The notes: generated by a model not told the origin, from the letters alone. A stretch of DNA of 64,000 nucleotides from Cyanobacteria bacterium UBA6446 (GCA_002438405.1 DJOE01000023.1:564064-628063); one strand, 5' to 3'; positions 1 through 9,487 are shown, counted from the stretch's first letter. A program made the numbers and translations.

Positions 1-374
1 CAAATTGTAAACAACCTAAAACCTAATAATAGCAAGCGTTTCCGATATTAAAGAGCTAAAAAACTTCGAAAGTATTAAAGTTCAAACGCATGAATGTCGA
101 CAATAAAAGTATGTAAAAGGTTACGAGTAAATTTTGAAAGGTAGAAAATGAGACATTCAAACATTAGAAGTAAACCATCAATCTAAAAAATTTGTAGGTA
201 AAGTCCAGTATATTAATATTTCTTTACAATCTAAAACATACGTTATATTTGGGTTTTATCTACTTAGTATATAAAAAGTGTATATTTTGAGTAAATTTTT
301 GAACTCAAAAAACGTTTATAAAGACATAGTGAAACATAATACCAATTTTCGATAAGAAAGAAAGGACTAGAAAA
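1..374. other. Non-coding stretch before the first gene
   Basis: No open reading frame, RNA gene or clear repeat is visible in these 374 bases. The stretch is very AT-rich and presumably carries the promoter of the following gene. The only clear element is the ribosome binding site AAAGGA just before the start at 375. Confidence 0.5.
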
Positions 375-2447
375 ATGGGTACAAATGGTGTGAATGGTGC
401 AAAACCTCCAGTTACCGAAGCATTGCTTCTACAAAGATTGCAAGAAGCAAAAAATTCTGGAGATCCAAACAAAGTTAATGAAGCAAAAGTAGCTCTTTTC
501 GATTTTAGAGAGGCTCACTCGAAAGGTGGGGCAGAAGTAGAGCACGCAGAAGCTAAACCTTTGACAGCTGAACAACAAGCAGCTAAAGCAACTGCTCAAC
601 AAAAAGCAAATGAAGAAATTGCTCAAATGAAGGCAGCTGCAGTTATTGACAAACACGAATCAAAAGCTGATGGCAAAATGGCTACCGATACAACAGCTTT
701 AAAAGGTCAGGAAAGATATGCAAGTAAAGAAGGCGCAAAAGCAGAATTTAATGTTTCTGGACGTAAAGCAGGAAAGATTGCTAAAGCAGCAAGAAAAAAC
801 CTTGAAGCTATGAAATCCTATGATGCAGTTGAAAAAATCTATACTGATAAAAAGCAATATGAAGCTGCAGTGAAAGCTGCAAAAGCAGAGGGCAAATGGG
901 ATAAAGAACACCCTAAATATACTCTACTTGAGGGCAAAGCTTTAGAAGGTGCTAAAACCTTAGCTGCAAAATCAAAAGAAAGTGTAAATAATGCATTAGC
1001 ATCATACAAAAAATATGCTGCAATGTATGAAAATCCTAATACGTCAGCAAAAGATAAAGACAAAGCTTTTGAAGTAATGAAAAAAGCTGCAACATATATT
1101 GCAAGAGATTACAATGCTTCTCAAATGGTAAAAGAAGACGGCTCAATTGATGCTGAAGCTTATAAGAAAACAATGCTTCAATACACAGGTTCAGATTTCA
1201 AAGCAGGCTTAGATGAAAGAAAAGTTCTTAAAGGCAGTGCAGAAGTTAAAAACCACACAACAAAAGCAATGTTTGAAGCTGCAGGTTTAGATGTAAGATT
1301 GAATTACACAGGTGTTAAAAAAGCAGCAGCAGGTTTAGGAACTCTTGGTGCAGGAGCTCTAGCAGGAGTCTTAGGCGGAGGATTAACAGCCAAAGCAATA
1401 GCAAGTGCAACAGCAACAGCAACAGCGACTGCAACTGCTACAGCAACAGCAACTAATCATTGGACAGCATCAAACGGAGAAGAATTCTTTAACCAAGCAG
1501 AAGCATCAGATATTAAAACATCTACTGCAACAGCTTCCAAAGTAGCCGAAGCAACTGATAGAATATCCAAAGGAGAACAAGCATTAAGAGGTCTTTTAGG
1601 AGCAGTTGTTCCAGGGGTAATTGCAGCAATTGTAACAAAAGATAATGGCGAAAAAGACATCTTCAAAGGTGCTTCCGTTGATGAAGTTTTAAGTAATAAA
1701 GTAAAAGTTTCAGGCAAAACAAACCAAGCAATTATGGATAAAATCATGAAAACTTCAATCACAGGTGATGCTGAAAGAGATAAAATGATTAAAGCCGCAA
1801 TCCTAACTAATGCAATTGGTGAAAGAACAGGCAAGAGTGCAAATAGACGTGAATTAGTAGCAGCTTATGAAGCAACTAAGTTCTTAAGCAATAATAAAGA
1901 CCTAGTTGAACCGGAAGAGAAACCACAACCAACAACTCCGACAACTACACCACCGACGACAACTCCACCGACTACAACTCCGCCAACGACAGTTCCACCG
2001 GAAGAGGAAGAACCATGTACTAAAAAAGATGAACGTTCTTCTCACGGACCAACTATCGCATCAGGCAAAGTTAGAGGTCACGGTCAATCTCCATACTGGA
2101 TTGCACAAGCTTATATAACTCCAGAAGGCAAAGAGTTAACAGCAGCTCAACGTAAAGACTTGACAAGACAATTAGGCAAAGCCGAAAATAAACAAGTTCA
2201 AGTTCGTGAAAACGGACACATCGGATACAAATACAAAAATGAAATTACTCTATCTGATGGAACAGTAGTAAATCTTGCCGATAATGCAGCTGAACGTATC
2301 GGAACCGGTCAAATGAAGAAAACCAGAATAGTTATCAAAAATGGTAAAGAAGTAAGACAAATTAGAAAAGTTCTTTGTGAACCAGACAAAAATGGTAATC
2401 CGGTACCAGTTGATGGTCCAGACGGTCAATGGCGCGATGTAAAATAA
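375..2447 (+). CDS. Large Lys/Ala-rich protein of unknown function with Ala-Thr and Pro-Thr repeats
   Basis: I do not recognise this 690-aa protein. Residues 1-300 are charged, helical and rich in Ala, Lys and Glu. A Gly/Ala-rich hydrophobic patch (about 315-340) precedes a run of Ala-Thr dipeptides (about 345-360), followed by a second hydrophobic patch (about 405-420). A Pro-Thr linker (about 518-543) leads to a compact basic C-terminal domain of about 140 residues containing two Cys. There is no signal peptide. The Pro-Thr linker resembles spacers of surface or structural proteins, but no function can be assigned. The start is supported by AAAGGA upstream, and a strong terminator follows the stop. 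It stands alone, with no operon partner. Confidence 0.85.
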   Translation: MGTNGVNGAKPPVTEALLLQRLQEAKNSGDPNKVNEAKVALFDFREAHSKGGAEVEHAEAKPLTAEQQAAKATAQQKANEEIAQMKAAAVIDKHESKADGKMATDTTALKGQERYASKEGAKAEFNVSGRKAGKIAKAARKNLEAMKSYDAVEKIYTDKKQYEAAVKAAKAEGKWDKEHPKYTLLEGKALEGAKTLAAKSKESVNNALASYKKYAAMYENPNTSAKDKDKAFEVMKKAATYIARDYNASQMVKEDGSIDAEAYKKTMLQYTGSDFKAGLDERKVLKGSAEVKNHTTKAMFEAAGLDVRLNYTGVKKAAAGLGTLGAGALAGVLGGGLTAKAIASATATATATATATATATNHWTASNGEEFFNQAEASDIKTSTATASKVAEATDRISKGEQALRGLLGAVVPGVIAAIVTKDNGEKDIFKGASVDEVLSNKVKVSGKTNQAIMDKIMKTSITGDAERDKMIKAAILTNAIGERTGKSANRRELVAAYEATKFLSNNKDLVEPEEKPQPTTPTTTPPTTTPPTTTPPTTVPPEEEEPCTKKDERSSHGPTIASGKVRGHGQSPYWIAQAYITPEGKELTAAQRKDLTRQLGKAENKQVQVRENGHIGYKYKNEITLSDGTVVNLADNAAERIGTGQMKKTRIVIKNGKEVRQIRKVLCEPDKNGNPVPVDGPDGQWRDVK
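1407..1454 (+). repeat. Coding microsatellite of ACA/GCA codons (Ala-Thr run)
   Basis: An imperfect hexanucleotide repeat of GCA/GCG/GCT and ACA/ACT codons encodes about eight consecutive Ala-Thr pairs. Gain or loss of one unit would keep the frame, so repeat number could vary between strains without breaking the gene. Confidence 0.8.
1927..2003 (+). repeat. Pro-Thr linker repeats (about 15-bp unit)
   Basis: About four tandem units encode Pro-Thr-Thr-Thr-Pro, in frame within the preceding gene. The units differ at synonymous third positions, so they are not a very recent expansion. They form a flexible linker between the helical N-terminal part and the C-terminal domain. Confidence 0.8.
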
Positions 2448-2467
2448 AAACTAAATAGTTATTTTGA

Positions 2468-2501
2468 CAGGGTGAAATCAAATGATTTCACCCTGTTTTT
2501 T
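2468..2501 (+). terminator. Rho-independent terminator
   Basis: A perfect 12-bp stem (CAGGGTGAAATC / GATTTCACCCTG) with a 4-nt loop is followed directly by six T. It lies 20 nt after the stop of the 690-aa protein gene. Confidence 0.95.
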
Positions 2502-2514
2502 GTTGGTTAAAATT

Positions 2515-2680
2515 CACATGTCATTACGAGGAAACAAGCCGAGCAAAGCGCAAAGCAGCCAGTACAAAGTGACGTCGTAATCTTGAATACCGAAGAATAA
2601 ACCCTCACCCCTACCCTCTCCCATAAATGGGCGAGGGAAAAAATTAAGGAGATTCTGAATCTAGTTCAGAATAACAATAG
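2515..2680 (-). repeat. Dispersed composite intergenic repeat, copy 1
   Basis: In reverse orientation this stretch carries modules shared with 16320-16662 and 19273-19610. They are a TAATGACATGT block (2515-2531), a GATTACGACGTCACT block (2566-2584), a block of CCCTCACCC / CCCTCTCCC and GGGCGAGGG (2602-2637) and a TTAAGGAGATTC block (2644-2676). All four were matched by eye between copies. It is richer in GC than its surroundings and has no coding potential. Confidence 0.8.
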
Positions 2681-2711
2681 AACAATGACTAAAAAGGGCA
2701 ATAACATGAAA

Positions 2712-2771
2712 TCACTTATAGACTTATCCACCTATCAACCTATAGACCATAACGAACTATTCACCCTTCAC
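2712..2771 (-). repeat. 60-nt repeat (GTGAARGGTGAATAGTTC type) overlapping the 3' end of ispE
   Basis: Read on the minus strand, this aligns with 19171-19228 at roughly 85% identity by eye, with shared blocks GGTGAATAGTTC, GGTCTATAGGT and GGATAAGTCTATA. Its first bases (GTGAAGGGTGA) encode the last residues and the stop codon of ispE. Confidence 0.75.
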
Positions 2772-3594
2772 TAATTCCACCATTGTTGTTAGTAAGCACT
2801 CTAACTCCAAATGGAATGGCCTTTAGACCGTTTTGAACCCAATAACCATCTTCCTGCTTAAACTCTTCGGTCAAAGAAAAATATGTCGAACCGGAACCAG
2901 TCATCATTGATTTAGGATATTTATTTTTTATAAACTGCAATTGAGGGTAATCTCCAAGGACTGCCCACTCTAAATCATTTTCAAAATTATCTCTCGTTTT
3001 TAGTACGTGATTATTATTTTTAAGTTCTGCAAACTTTGTATAGGCCTCTTTAGCCGAAATTCCAAGGTTTATAGGTTTAATCAAATTAACATTAAACTCT
3101 TCAAACTCTAAAGGTTCTGTAATTTCACCACGCCCTTTTGCAAGAATTCGACCGCCATTCAAACATACATTCAAATCAGAACCTAACTCTGCACACAAAT
3201 TGTTCAACTCATCACAAGTCAAAATATCGTTAAAAATTTTATTTAATCCATAAAGAGTTCCTGCAGCATTCGTACTTCCACCGGCAAGCCCAGCAGATAC
3301 AGGGATAGACTTATCAATATATATTGAAATTTTCTTGTTCTGCAAATTCGTTTTATCTAAAAATAACTTTGCAGCCTTATAGACAAGATTTTTTTCATTA
3401 TACGGAATTTCTTTATTATTTCCATCTAGAAGAATTTCAGAAGCTGAAGAATTTTCAATATCTATTGTTAAATAATCAAATAAATTAATAGTTTGCATAA
3501 TACTTTCGATATTATGAAACCCATCATCTCTTCTATTCAAAACTTTCAACGTCAAATTGATTTTTGCAGGACATTGAACTTTTACACATTGCAT
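2761..3594 (-). CDS. ispE: 4-diphosphocytidyl-2-C-methyl-D-erythritol kinase
   Basis: A GHMP-family kinase of 277 aa that phosphorylates CDP-methylerythritol in the non-mevalonate (MEP) isoprenoid pathway. The N-terminal PAKINLTLKVL segment is typical. The ATP-binding GHMP motif PVSAGLAGGSTNAAG lies at about 98-112 and the C-terminal MMTGSGST motif near 228. Length is normal for the family. It follows rsmA with a 12-bp gap, a pairing seen in many bacteria, and has a good AAAGGA site. The extreme C-terminus (about three residues and the stop) lies in a dispersed repeat also found after the aminopeptidase at 19157, so the tail may be acquired sequence. Confidence 0.95.
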   Translation of the reverse strand: MQCVKVQCPAKINLTLKVLNRRDDGFHNIESIMQTINLFDYLTIDIENSSASEILLDGNNKEIPYNEKNLVYKAAKLFLDKTNLQNKKISIYIDKSIPVSAGLAGGSTNAAGTLYGLNKIFNDILTCDELNNLCAELGSDLNVCLNGGRILAKGRGEITEPLEFEEFNVNLIKPINLGISAKEAYTKFAELKNNNHVLKTRDNFENDLEWAVLGDYPQLQFIKNKYPKSMMTGSGSTYFSLTEEFKQEDGYWVQNGLKAIPFGVRVLTNNNGGISEG

Positions 3595-3605
3595 AATATT
3601 AAAAT

Positions 3606-4442
3606 TTATCCTTTTTGCAACTCTTCAGACAATTTACCAAACATTTCAATTGACAACTTTTCACCTCTGGTATTTTCGTCAATTCCAAGATTTGACAAAG
3701 CTTTCAAAACTGTTTCTTTAGGAAATGCAGCATTCATCAAACAGTTTTTGATATTTTTACGACGCTGAGCAAAAGCTGCTTTAATTACTCGTCTAAAATA
3801 CGAATAATCAGTCAATTGAAGTTTTGGAGTTTGTTTTACATCTAGTTTTACTAGTGCAGAATTCACTTTTGGCGCCGGATAAAAACATTTTCGACCTACA
3901 AGACGAAGAATTTTAACATCAGCCCAAAACTGAGAAAGAATAGTTAACAAGCCATACTGTTTTGATGGAGAATCCGGAGTCGCAACCATTCTACGAGCAA
4001 CTTCTTCTTGCACCATAAGAATAATATCTTTGATTTGACATCTATTTTTATTAGTCAAATCATCGATTTCACCCAACAAATGAGCAATAATCGGACTTGT
4101 TATATAGTATGGAATATTTGCAACAACTTTAAACTTTTCATCTGTCAAAGTTGATAAATCTGTTTTCAAAACATCATTATGAATAATTTCCAAATTCGGA
4201 GCATCAAGCTTTTTAAGTTCTGCAATTGCTTCTTCATCAAGTTCAATTGCAATAACCTTTTTAGCATGCTTAACAAGTTGTTCCGTCACAAAACCAACCC
4301 CAGGACCGATTTCAACAACAGTATCTTCAGGAGTTATTTTTGCGAAGTCAATGATATCTTGAATAACTTCACCATCTACAAGGAAGTTTTGCCCAAGACG
4401 TTTTTTAGTTCTAAAGTATCTTGCTCTATCGAAGTAGTTCAT
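3606..4442 (-). CDS. rsmA: 16S rRNA dimethyladenosine transferase (KsgA/RsmA)
   Basis: An S-adenosylmethionine-dependent enzyme that dimethylates two adjacent adenosines near the 3' end of 16S rRNA during small-subunit assembly. The signature KKRLGQNFLVD is near the N-terminus, followed by the SAM-binding VVEIGPGVGFVTEQL and the catalytic VANIPYYITSPI (the NIPY version of NLPY). The longer reading frame starts at 4466, but I prefer the ATG at 4442 (278 aa). A TATAAT lies 7 nt upstream of it with no ribosome binding site, so the transcript may be leaderless. It leads the rsmA-ispE pair and is divergent from the ligase at 4539. Confidence 0.95.
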   Translation of the reverse strand: MNYFDRARYFRTKKRLGQNFLVDGEVIQDIIDFAKITPEDTVVEIGPGVGFVTEQLVKHAKKVIAIELDEEAIAELKKLDAPNLEIIHNDVLKTDLSTLTDEKFKVVANIPYYITSPIIAHLLGEIDDLTNKNRCQIKDIILMVQEEVARRMVATPDSPSKQYGLLTILSQFWADVKILRLVGRKCFYPAPKVNSALVKLDVKQTPKLQLTDYSYFRRVIKAAFAQRRKNIKNCLMNAAFPKETVLKALSNLGIDENTRGEKLSIEMFGKLSEELQKG

Positions 4443-4538
4443 CTTACTAATTATAATACCACACATGGATAAATGTTTACAAAGTTTTATTTGATATTTT
4501 AAAGAATGTTATAATATTATGGGGACGAGGATAATAAC

Positions 4539-5870
4539 ATGATTAAACTTGGACAAAGAAACGAACTACTAAAAGAAGACATCTTAAAGCTTTACACAAA
4601 AGGATTTACAAGACCGGAAGATTTCACAATAGGTATTGAATATGAAAGATTGCCTATCTCGGCAACATCATATAAATCAGTTGACTATTGGACAGAATAC
4701 GGGATTAAAAATCTTTTAGAAGAATTTGCAAAAGAGAACACTTGGGATTACATACTAGATGAAAAGAATATAATAGGACTTCAAAAAAATCATGACACTA
4801 TTACTCTTGAACCTGGGTGTCAAATTGAAATTAGCGCCAAACCGGAAAAGACAATTATTCAACTAAAAAACAAAATTGATGCTATAAATTCAAAACTTGA
4901 TTCAATTTTAGAAAGCATGAATATAAATTTGCTAAACTATGGAGTTTCACCGTATTCAACTCACAAATCAATAAATTTGATACCAAAACAAAGATACAAA
5001 ATCATGGCTCGATACTTGTGGGGAATTTTGTCTGATGTAATGATGAGAGAAACAGCAGGAATTCAATGCTGTATCGACTTCAAATCAGAAGAAGACGCAA
5101 TGAGAAAATTTAAACTTGCAAACAAACTAAGTCCTTTTATGACTGCAATGTTTGCAAATTCTCCAATCAGAGGCGGAGTTGACACCGGTTATAAAACCTT
5201 TAGAGGGCTTAGTTGGCTTAATACCGACAACGACAGATGTGGATTTTCCGGAAAAATTAGCGAAGAATTTTCATTTGATGATTACATTGATTGTGTTATG
5301 AAAACTCCGATGATATTTATACAACGAGATGATTTAAATATTGAACTAAATGGAGATATGACTTTTGAAGAGTTTATGAAACATGGATTTCATGGAGAAT
5401 CTGCAACACTTAGAGATTACGAACTTCAAGCAAATCTTTATTTTCCGGAAGTTCGATTGAGAAACTTTATTGAAATCAGAAACCACGACTGTGTTGGTGG
5501 AAATTTGAAATACGCAATCCTTGCAATCTACAAAGGAATAATGTATGACAATTGTGCAATGGACGAATGCGAAGAACTGTTCAAACATCTTCAATACAAA
5601 GATTTTTCAGAATTAAGATACAATGTTCCAAAACTTGCACTTCAAGCAAATATCAAACGAACAAAAGCAGCAGATTACGCAAAAGAAATTATCAAAATTG
5701 CTGAAAAATCTCTCCGCAGAAATCAAACAGGAGATACTCTATTTCTTGATGAAATCAAGGAATACACAGAAAAAGGCTTATCCCCTGCTGATGTAATCCA
5801 AAAGAACTGGAATGGTTCTTGGAATAGAGATTTGAGAAAACTTATCAAGTACTTAAATTCAAAAAACTAA
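4539..5870 (+). CDS. gshA: Glutamate-cysteine ligase, plant/alphaproteobacterial type
   Basis: A 443-aa enzyme predicted to join glutamate and cysteine, the first step of glutathione synthesis. IGIEYERLPI, the substrate and metal-binding run TITLEPGCQIEISAKP (about 87-102), LLNYGVSPYS and the GIQCCIDF block match the GCS2-type fold. The late IEIRNHD motif also fits. No glutathione synthetase is visible in the window, so the product could be gamma-glutamylcysteine. A TATAAT box at 4510-4515 and a GAGG site precede the start. The 3' end overlaps the convergent efflux gene by 4 bp. Confidence 0.85.
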   Translation: MIKLGQRNELLKEDILKLYTKGFTRPEDFTIGIEYERLPISATSYKSVDYWTEYGIKNLLEEFAKENTWDYILDEKNIIGLQKNHDTITLEPGCQIEISAKPEKTIIQLKNKIDAINSKLDSILESMNINLLNYGVSPYSTHKSINLIPKQRYKIMARYLWGILSDVMMRETAGIQCCIDFKSEEDAMRKFKLANKLSPFMTAMFANSPIRGGVDTGYKTFRGLSWLNTDNDRCGFSGKISEEFSFDDYIDCVMKTPMIFIQRDDLNIELNGDMTFEEFMKHGFHGESATLRDYELQANLYFPEVRLRNFIEIRNHDCVGGNLKYAILAIYKGIMYDNCAMDECEELFKHLQYKDFSELRYNVPKLALQANIKRTKAADYAKEIIKIAEKSLRRNQTGDTLFLDEIKEYTEKGLSPADVIQKNWNGSWNRDLRKLIKYLNSKN

Positions 5871-6742
5871 GATTTATCAGGTTCTAAGTGGATACTTGAT
5901 GTTACATCACCCAAGCGATTTTTTAATTCTTTTTCAACAGAATCGCAAATTGTATGACAATTACAAATTGTCATATCTTTAGGAAAAATAAGAGTCAAAG
6001 TTATACTTTTTTGAGGTCCTAATCTTCTTGCTCTCAAATCTTTATAACCAACAATTCCCTTAGCTTTGAACTTATCTAAAATATCATCAATAGCTCTTAA
6101 ATCAGATTCAGGCAATGAACAATCTAACAAATTGTTCATTGTACTTTTTGAAATTGAAAAACCTGCTCTAAAAATTATTAATGCAACAATTATTGCTATA
6201 ATAGGGTCTAGCAAATGTATTCCGGTCAACTTTATGAGTAACAAACCAAGAAACACACCAACAGATGATAAAATATCTGTTCTTAAATGTTCTGCATCAG
6301 CATATAATGAAACAGATTCAGACTCTTTTGCAACTTTGAATAATACAGTACTTACAACAAAATTTGCAACAACAGAAATACCCATTACGTATAAACCTAT
6401 TGTCGTATCAACAGTAGCTGTTGCAGGACTGAATATCTTTTTTAATGCTTCATAAACAATAAAACCTGCGGCAAAAATAATCAAACCACCTTCGATAAAT
6501 CCGGACATATCTTCATATTTTCCATGCCCAAATGGGTGAGTTTTGTCTGCAGGTTCAGAAGACTTCATAACAGAAAAGAACGTTAAAACAGAAGCTAAAA
6601 AGTCACTCAATGAGTGAATAGCTTCTGAAATAATACTTATACTGCCAGAAATATGACCGGCAATAAGTTTCAAAATAATTATTACAGAATTAGAAAAAAT
6701 AGATAATCCTGCTGCGAATTTTTTCTCTGTTTCAATCTTCAT
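5867..6742 (-). CDS. Cation diffusion facilitator (CDF) family metal efflux transporter
   Basis: A 291-aa inner-membrane antiporter of the Zn/Fe/Mn/Co type. It has the CDF hallmarks: repeated membrane helices, SEAIHSLSDFLAS with the His/Asp metal site in helix 2, HPFGHGKYE after helix 3, YADAEHLRTDI in helix 5 and a cytoplasmic C-terminal domain with a CNCHTICD stretch, whose extra Cys and His could bind metal. The frame is open to 6808, but I choose the ATG at 6742. It gives the usual family length and has TATAAT 9 nt upstream with no ribosome site, so it is a probable leaderless start. The substrate cannot be told from sequence alone. Confidence 0.9.
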   Translation of the reverse strand: MKIETEKKFAAGLSIFSNSVIIILKLIAGHISGSISIISEAIHSLSDFLASVLTFFSVMKSSEPADKTHPFGHGKYEDMSGFIEGGLIIFAAGFIVYEALKKIFSPATATVDTTIGLYVMGISVVANFVVSTVLFKVAKESESVSLYADAEHLRTDILSSVGVFLGLLLIKLTGIHLLDPIIAIIVALIIFRAGFSISKSTMNNLLDCSLPESDLRAIDDILDKFKAKGIVGYKDLRARRLGPQKSITLTLIFPKDMTICNCHTICDSVEKELKNRLGDVTSSIHLEPDKS

Positions 6743-6869
6743 AACAGTTTCATTATACACTTTGGCAAGAAAAATGCAAATTATTAGACTAAAGATTTCC
6801 TCTAACAAGATATTTTCATAAATTACAAAAACTGATACAATTAAGGAAACCGAAAAAGGGTAAATTCAA

Positions 6870-7292
6870 ATGAAAAAATTTCTTTTATTTTTATGTTTAA
6901 TATTAGTTTCAGCAACTATTGTAATTTCTGAAAACGGATTTTATTCACCAAATTATATTAATAATCTAAAGGATTGTTCAATATTTATGAGCAAATCTGA
7001 TATAGAAATTCCGCAAACAGATATTGCACCTCTCCACATGCAAATAACAGAAAGTATTTCCGGTTGGAAAAATGGCAAATGTATAACTAATGGCAAAATA
7101 TATAGCAAAGAATTAAAACAAGATATTCTAACTACACATTGCGAATTTGATGAAAAACAACTTGAACAAATAGTAAAAGAAATGGAAAAGGCAAACAAAG
7201 GAACTTTTGAAGATTATAAAAAAGTTCAAGAAGGAATGTATGCAAAGAAGAACACCATTTGCACAGCAACAGATTTAATCAAAGAAAAATAA
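6870..7292 (+). CDS. Small secreted protein of unknown function
   Basis: A 140-aa protein. The N-terminus has Lys-Lys followed by a hydrophobic run of about 17 residues (FLLFLCLILVSATIVIS) typical of a signal peptide. The mature part is polar with four Cys that could form two disulfides (KDCS, GKCI, THCEF, NTICT). I see no known family. It is a single gene convergent with dnaB, with only 13 bp between stops and no clear terminator. Confidence 0.75.
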   Translation: MKKFLLFLCLILVSATIVISENGFYSPNYINNLKDCSIFMSKSDIEIPQTDIAPLHMQITESISGWKNGKCITNGKIYSKELKQDILTTHCEFDEKQLEQIVKEMEKANKGTFEDYKKVQEGMYAKKNTICTATDLIKEK

Positions 7293-7305
7293 TTTTTATT
7301 ACACT

Positions 7306-8700
7306 CTAAAATGCATCAAAAGAATCATCTTTAATTGGGTTTTTGAATTTCGTAATATTGCCTTGGAATAACAATTTGATTGTACCAACAGGACCGTTTC
7401 TGTGTTTTGCAATAATTACTTCTGACAACCCTTTAGATGAAGCTTTAATATTTTCTTCTTCTTCTGATTCACCTTTGTTATAGTAATCTTCACGATAAAT
7501 AAACATTACAATATCGGCATCTTGTTCGATTGAACCAGATTCACGCAAATCTGATAACATAGGACGTTTATCATTACGACCTTCAACTGCACGTGACAAC
7601 TGAGATAATGTAATAATTGGAACATCAAGTTCTTTTGCAAGGATTTTCAACCCTCTTGAAATTGCAGAAATTTGTTGTAAACGATCGTCTTTTCCGCCGC
7701 CTTCCATCAATTGCAAATAGTCGATTACAATCAAACCTAAATCTTTTTGTTGGGTTTTCAATCTTCGACATTTTGTTCTAATATCAGTTAAAGTACAACC
7801 ACTTGTATCATCAATATAAATAGGGGCTTGGCTAAAATCATTCATTGCCATAGCCAATTTATCCAAATCTTGTTGCAACATATTACCTGTTTTTAATCTT
7901 TGAGAATCCACCTCAGCATAAGAACATAACATTCTCTGTACCAACTGAGAGGCTGACATTTCAAGGGAAAATATACAAACAGGAACTTTTTCATTTATGG
8001 CAACATTCTGTGCGATATTCAGTGCAAATGCAGTTTTTCCCATCGCAGGACGAGCTGCAAGAATTATCAAATCCGATTTGTGCAACCCGCTCATCATCGT
8101 ATCCATTTCATAAAAACCGGTACTCAATCCAGACAGTTCATCTTTATGGTTAAATCTATATTCAATACTATCCCAAGTGTCTAATACCAAATCTTTAACG
8201 TGTTTCAAATCAGCAGTTGCTTTACTTGAACCAATATCGAAAATTAATTTTTCCGCCTGCTCTAAAGATCTGTCACTAGGTTCCAAATCATAACCATGGC
8301 TTACAATTTCTGATCCGGCATTAATTAATGCTCTTTTTACAGATTTTTCTTGGATAATTTTTGCATAATATGAAATATTTGTTGTGGTAATTGTATTTTC
8401 AGCCAAATCATTGATATAAGCTCTACCACCAACAGCATCAAGTTTCCCGTTATAATTCAAAACTTCTGAAACAGTTACGATGTCAATATTATCATTGTTA
8501 TTGAACAATTGAAGCATGGCTTCGTAAATATATCTGTGAGCCGGTTTATAAAAACTTTTAGGGAGCAAAGTATCAGAAACTTTAGCTAAAGTTTCCGGAT
8601 TAACTAAAATTGCACCAAGAACAGCTTCTTCTGCTTCTATATTCTGTGGAATTAATGATTCATCAACTTTTCGTCTTGTTTCTTTTGAAGTTACAGGCAT
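7306..8700 (-). CDS. dnaB: Replicative DNA helicase
   Basis: The 464-aa hexameric helicase that unwinds DNA at the replication fork. The N-terminal DnaB domain (PQNIEAEEAVLGAIL) binds primase. The RecA-like C-terminal ATPase has Walker A AARPAMGKTAFALN (about 211-224), Walker B LIVIDYLQLM, LSQLSRAVEGR and DLRESGSIEQDADIV. Length is normal, and no intein interrupts the ATPase domain, a common insertion site in cyanobacterial relatives. An AGAGGAAA ribosome site precedes the ATG. It is not next to rplI here, unlike in many bacteria. Confidence 0.97.
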   Translation of the reverse strand: MPVTSKETRRKVDESLIPQNIEAEEAVLGAILVNPETLAKVSDTLLPKSFYKPAHRYIYEAMLQLFNNNDNIDIVTVSEVLNYNGKLDAVGGRAYINDLAENTITTTNISYYAKIIQEKSVKRALINAGSEIVSHGYDLEPSDRSLEQAEKLIFDIGSSKATADLKHVKDLVLDTWDSIEYRFNHKDELSGLSTGFYEMDTMMSGLHKSDLIILAARPAMGKTAFALNIAQNVAINEKVPVCIFSLEMSASQLVQRMLCSYAEVDSQRLKTGNMLQQDLDKLAMAMNDFSQAPIYIDDTSGCTLTDIRTKCRRLKTQQKDLGLIVIDYLQLMEGGGKDDRLQQISAISRGLKILAKELDVPIITLSQLSRAVEGRNDKRPMLSDLRESGSIEQDADIVMFIYREDYYNKGESEEEENIKASSKGLSEVIIAKHRNGPVGTIKLLFQGNITKFKNPIKDDSFDAF

Positions 8701-8782
8701 ATATTTTATTTCCTCTTTTATAATAATTTTATTACATAAAAGATTTCATTACCTGTTTGATTACATAATTTTTACAAAAATT

Positions 8783-9487
8783 TTAAGCAAAATTTTCAAA
8801 ACGAGGTTGAGCTTTAATTCTACACATAAAAAGTGTAATATATTCTTTGTTTCCTTTTTCACCGGTTCGCCTAAATATATCTTGTGCCGATTTCAATTTT
8901 TTCAAAGCTAAATCAGGTTCTTTTTTCCAGATTAACTTACTCAATTCAGTTTGAATATAAGCAAGCATTGTTTCGTAATCTTTTCTCGGAGCAGGAGGTC
9001 GAGAAATGGTATGGAATTGGGCTATAACTTTATCATAGGAAGATGTAATCGTTTTCAAACATCGTTCTTGCTCAAATAAAATATTCACATAATCATGTAA
9101 TCTTGCCGGCTGGCAATAAATAAGACGTCTGATATCATTCAACCTTGCAAGCATGTGTATTGGGTCATTATTGCGTTGAGCGGCTTTATAACCTTTATAA
9201 GCATAGTATTCTAATTCTTTAGGAAACGGTTCAGTAATTTTTGCAAGCAAACTATAAACAATCCCTGCGAAGTTTCTATTTTTCCCATATTCCAATTGTT
9301 CAGCCAATCTATCGGCTCTTTGGCAAAACAATTGACGTTCATTTGCGCGCACATATTCATTCTTGATTGCTCGAAGTTCTGATGAAAAAATATGTGGTTC
9401 TATTTTTTTCTGATTTGAGAATATGAATTTTGAAAATTCTCTAAAATCAGGTAACTTTTTAACTATCCCTGTAGGAATTCTTACCAT
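8783..9487 (-). CDS. Helical protein of unknown function
   Basis: A 234-aa protein with no signal peptide or membrane segment. It is basic and mostly helical, with regularly spaced aromatic and Ala/Leu positions that suggest TPR-like helical pairs (for example ELEYYAYKGYKAAQRNN and WKKEPDLALKKLKSAQDIF), but I could not match a named family. It lies 82 bp upstream of dnaB in the same direction and could share its transcript, so a replication-linked role is possible but unproven. Confidence 0.75.
   Translation of the reverse strand: MVRIPTGIVKKLPDFREFSKFIFSNQKKIEPHIFSSELRAIKNEYVRANERQLFCQRADRLAEQLEYGKNRNFAGIVYSLLAKITEPFPKELEYYAYKGYKAAQRNNDPIHMLARLNDIRRLIYCQPARLHDYVNILFEQERCLKTITSSYDKVIAQFHTISRPPAPRKDYETMLAYIQTELSKLIWKKEPDLALKKLKSAQDIFRRTGEKGNKEYITLFMCRIKAQPRFENFA

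Noticed and set aside
7306..8700. Intein in dnaB
   Set aside because: The protein is 464 aa and both Walker motifs are continuous with their usual flanks.
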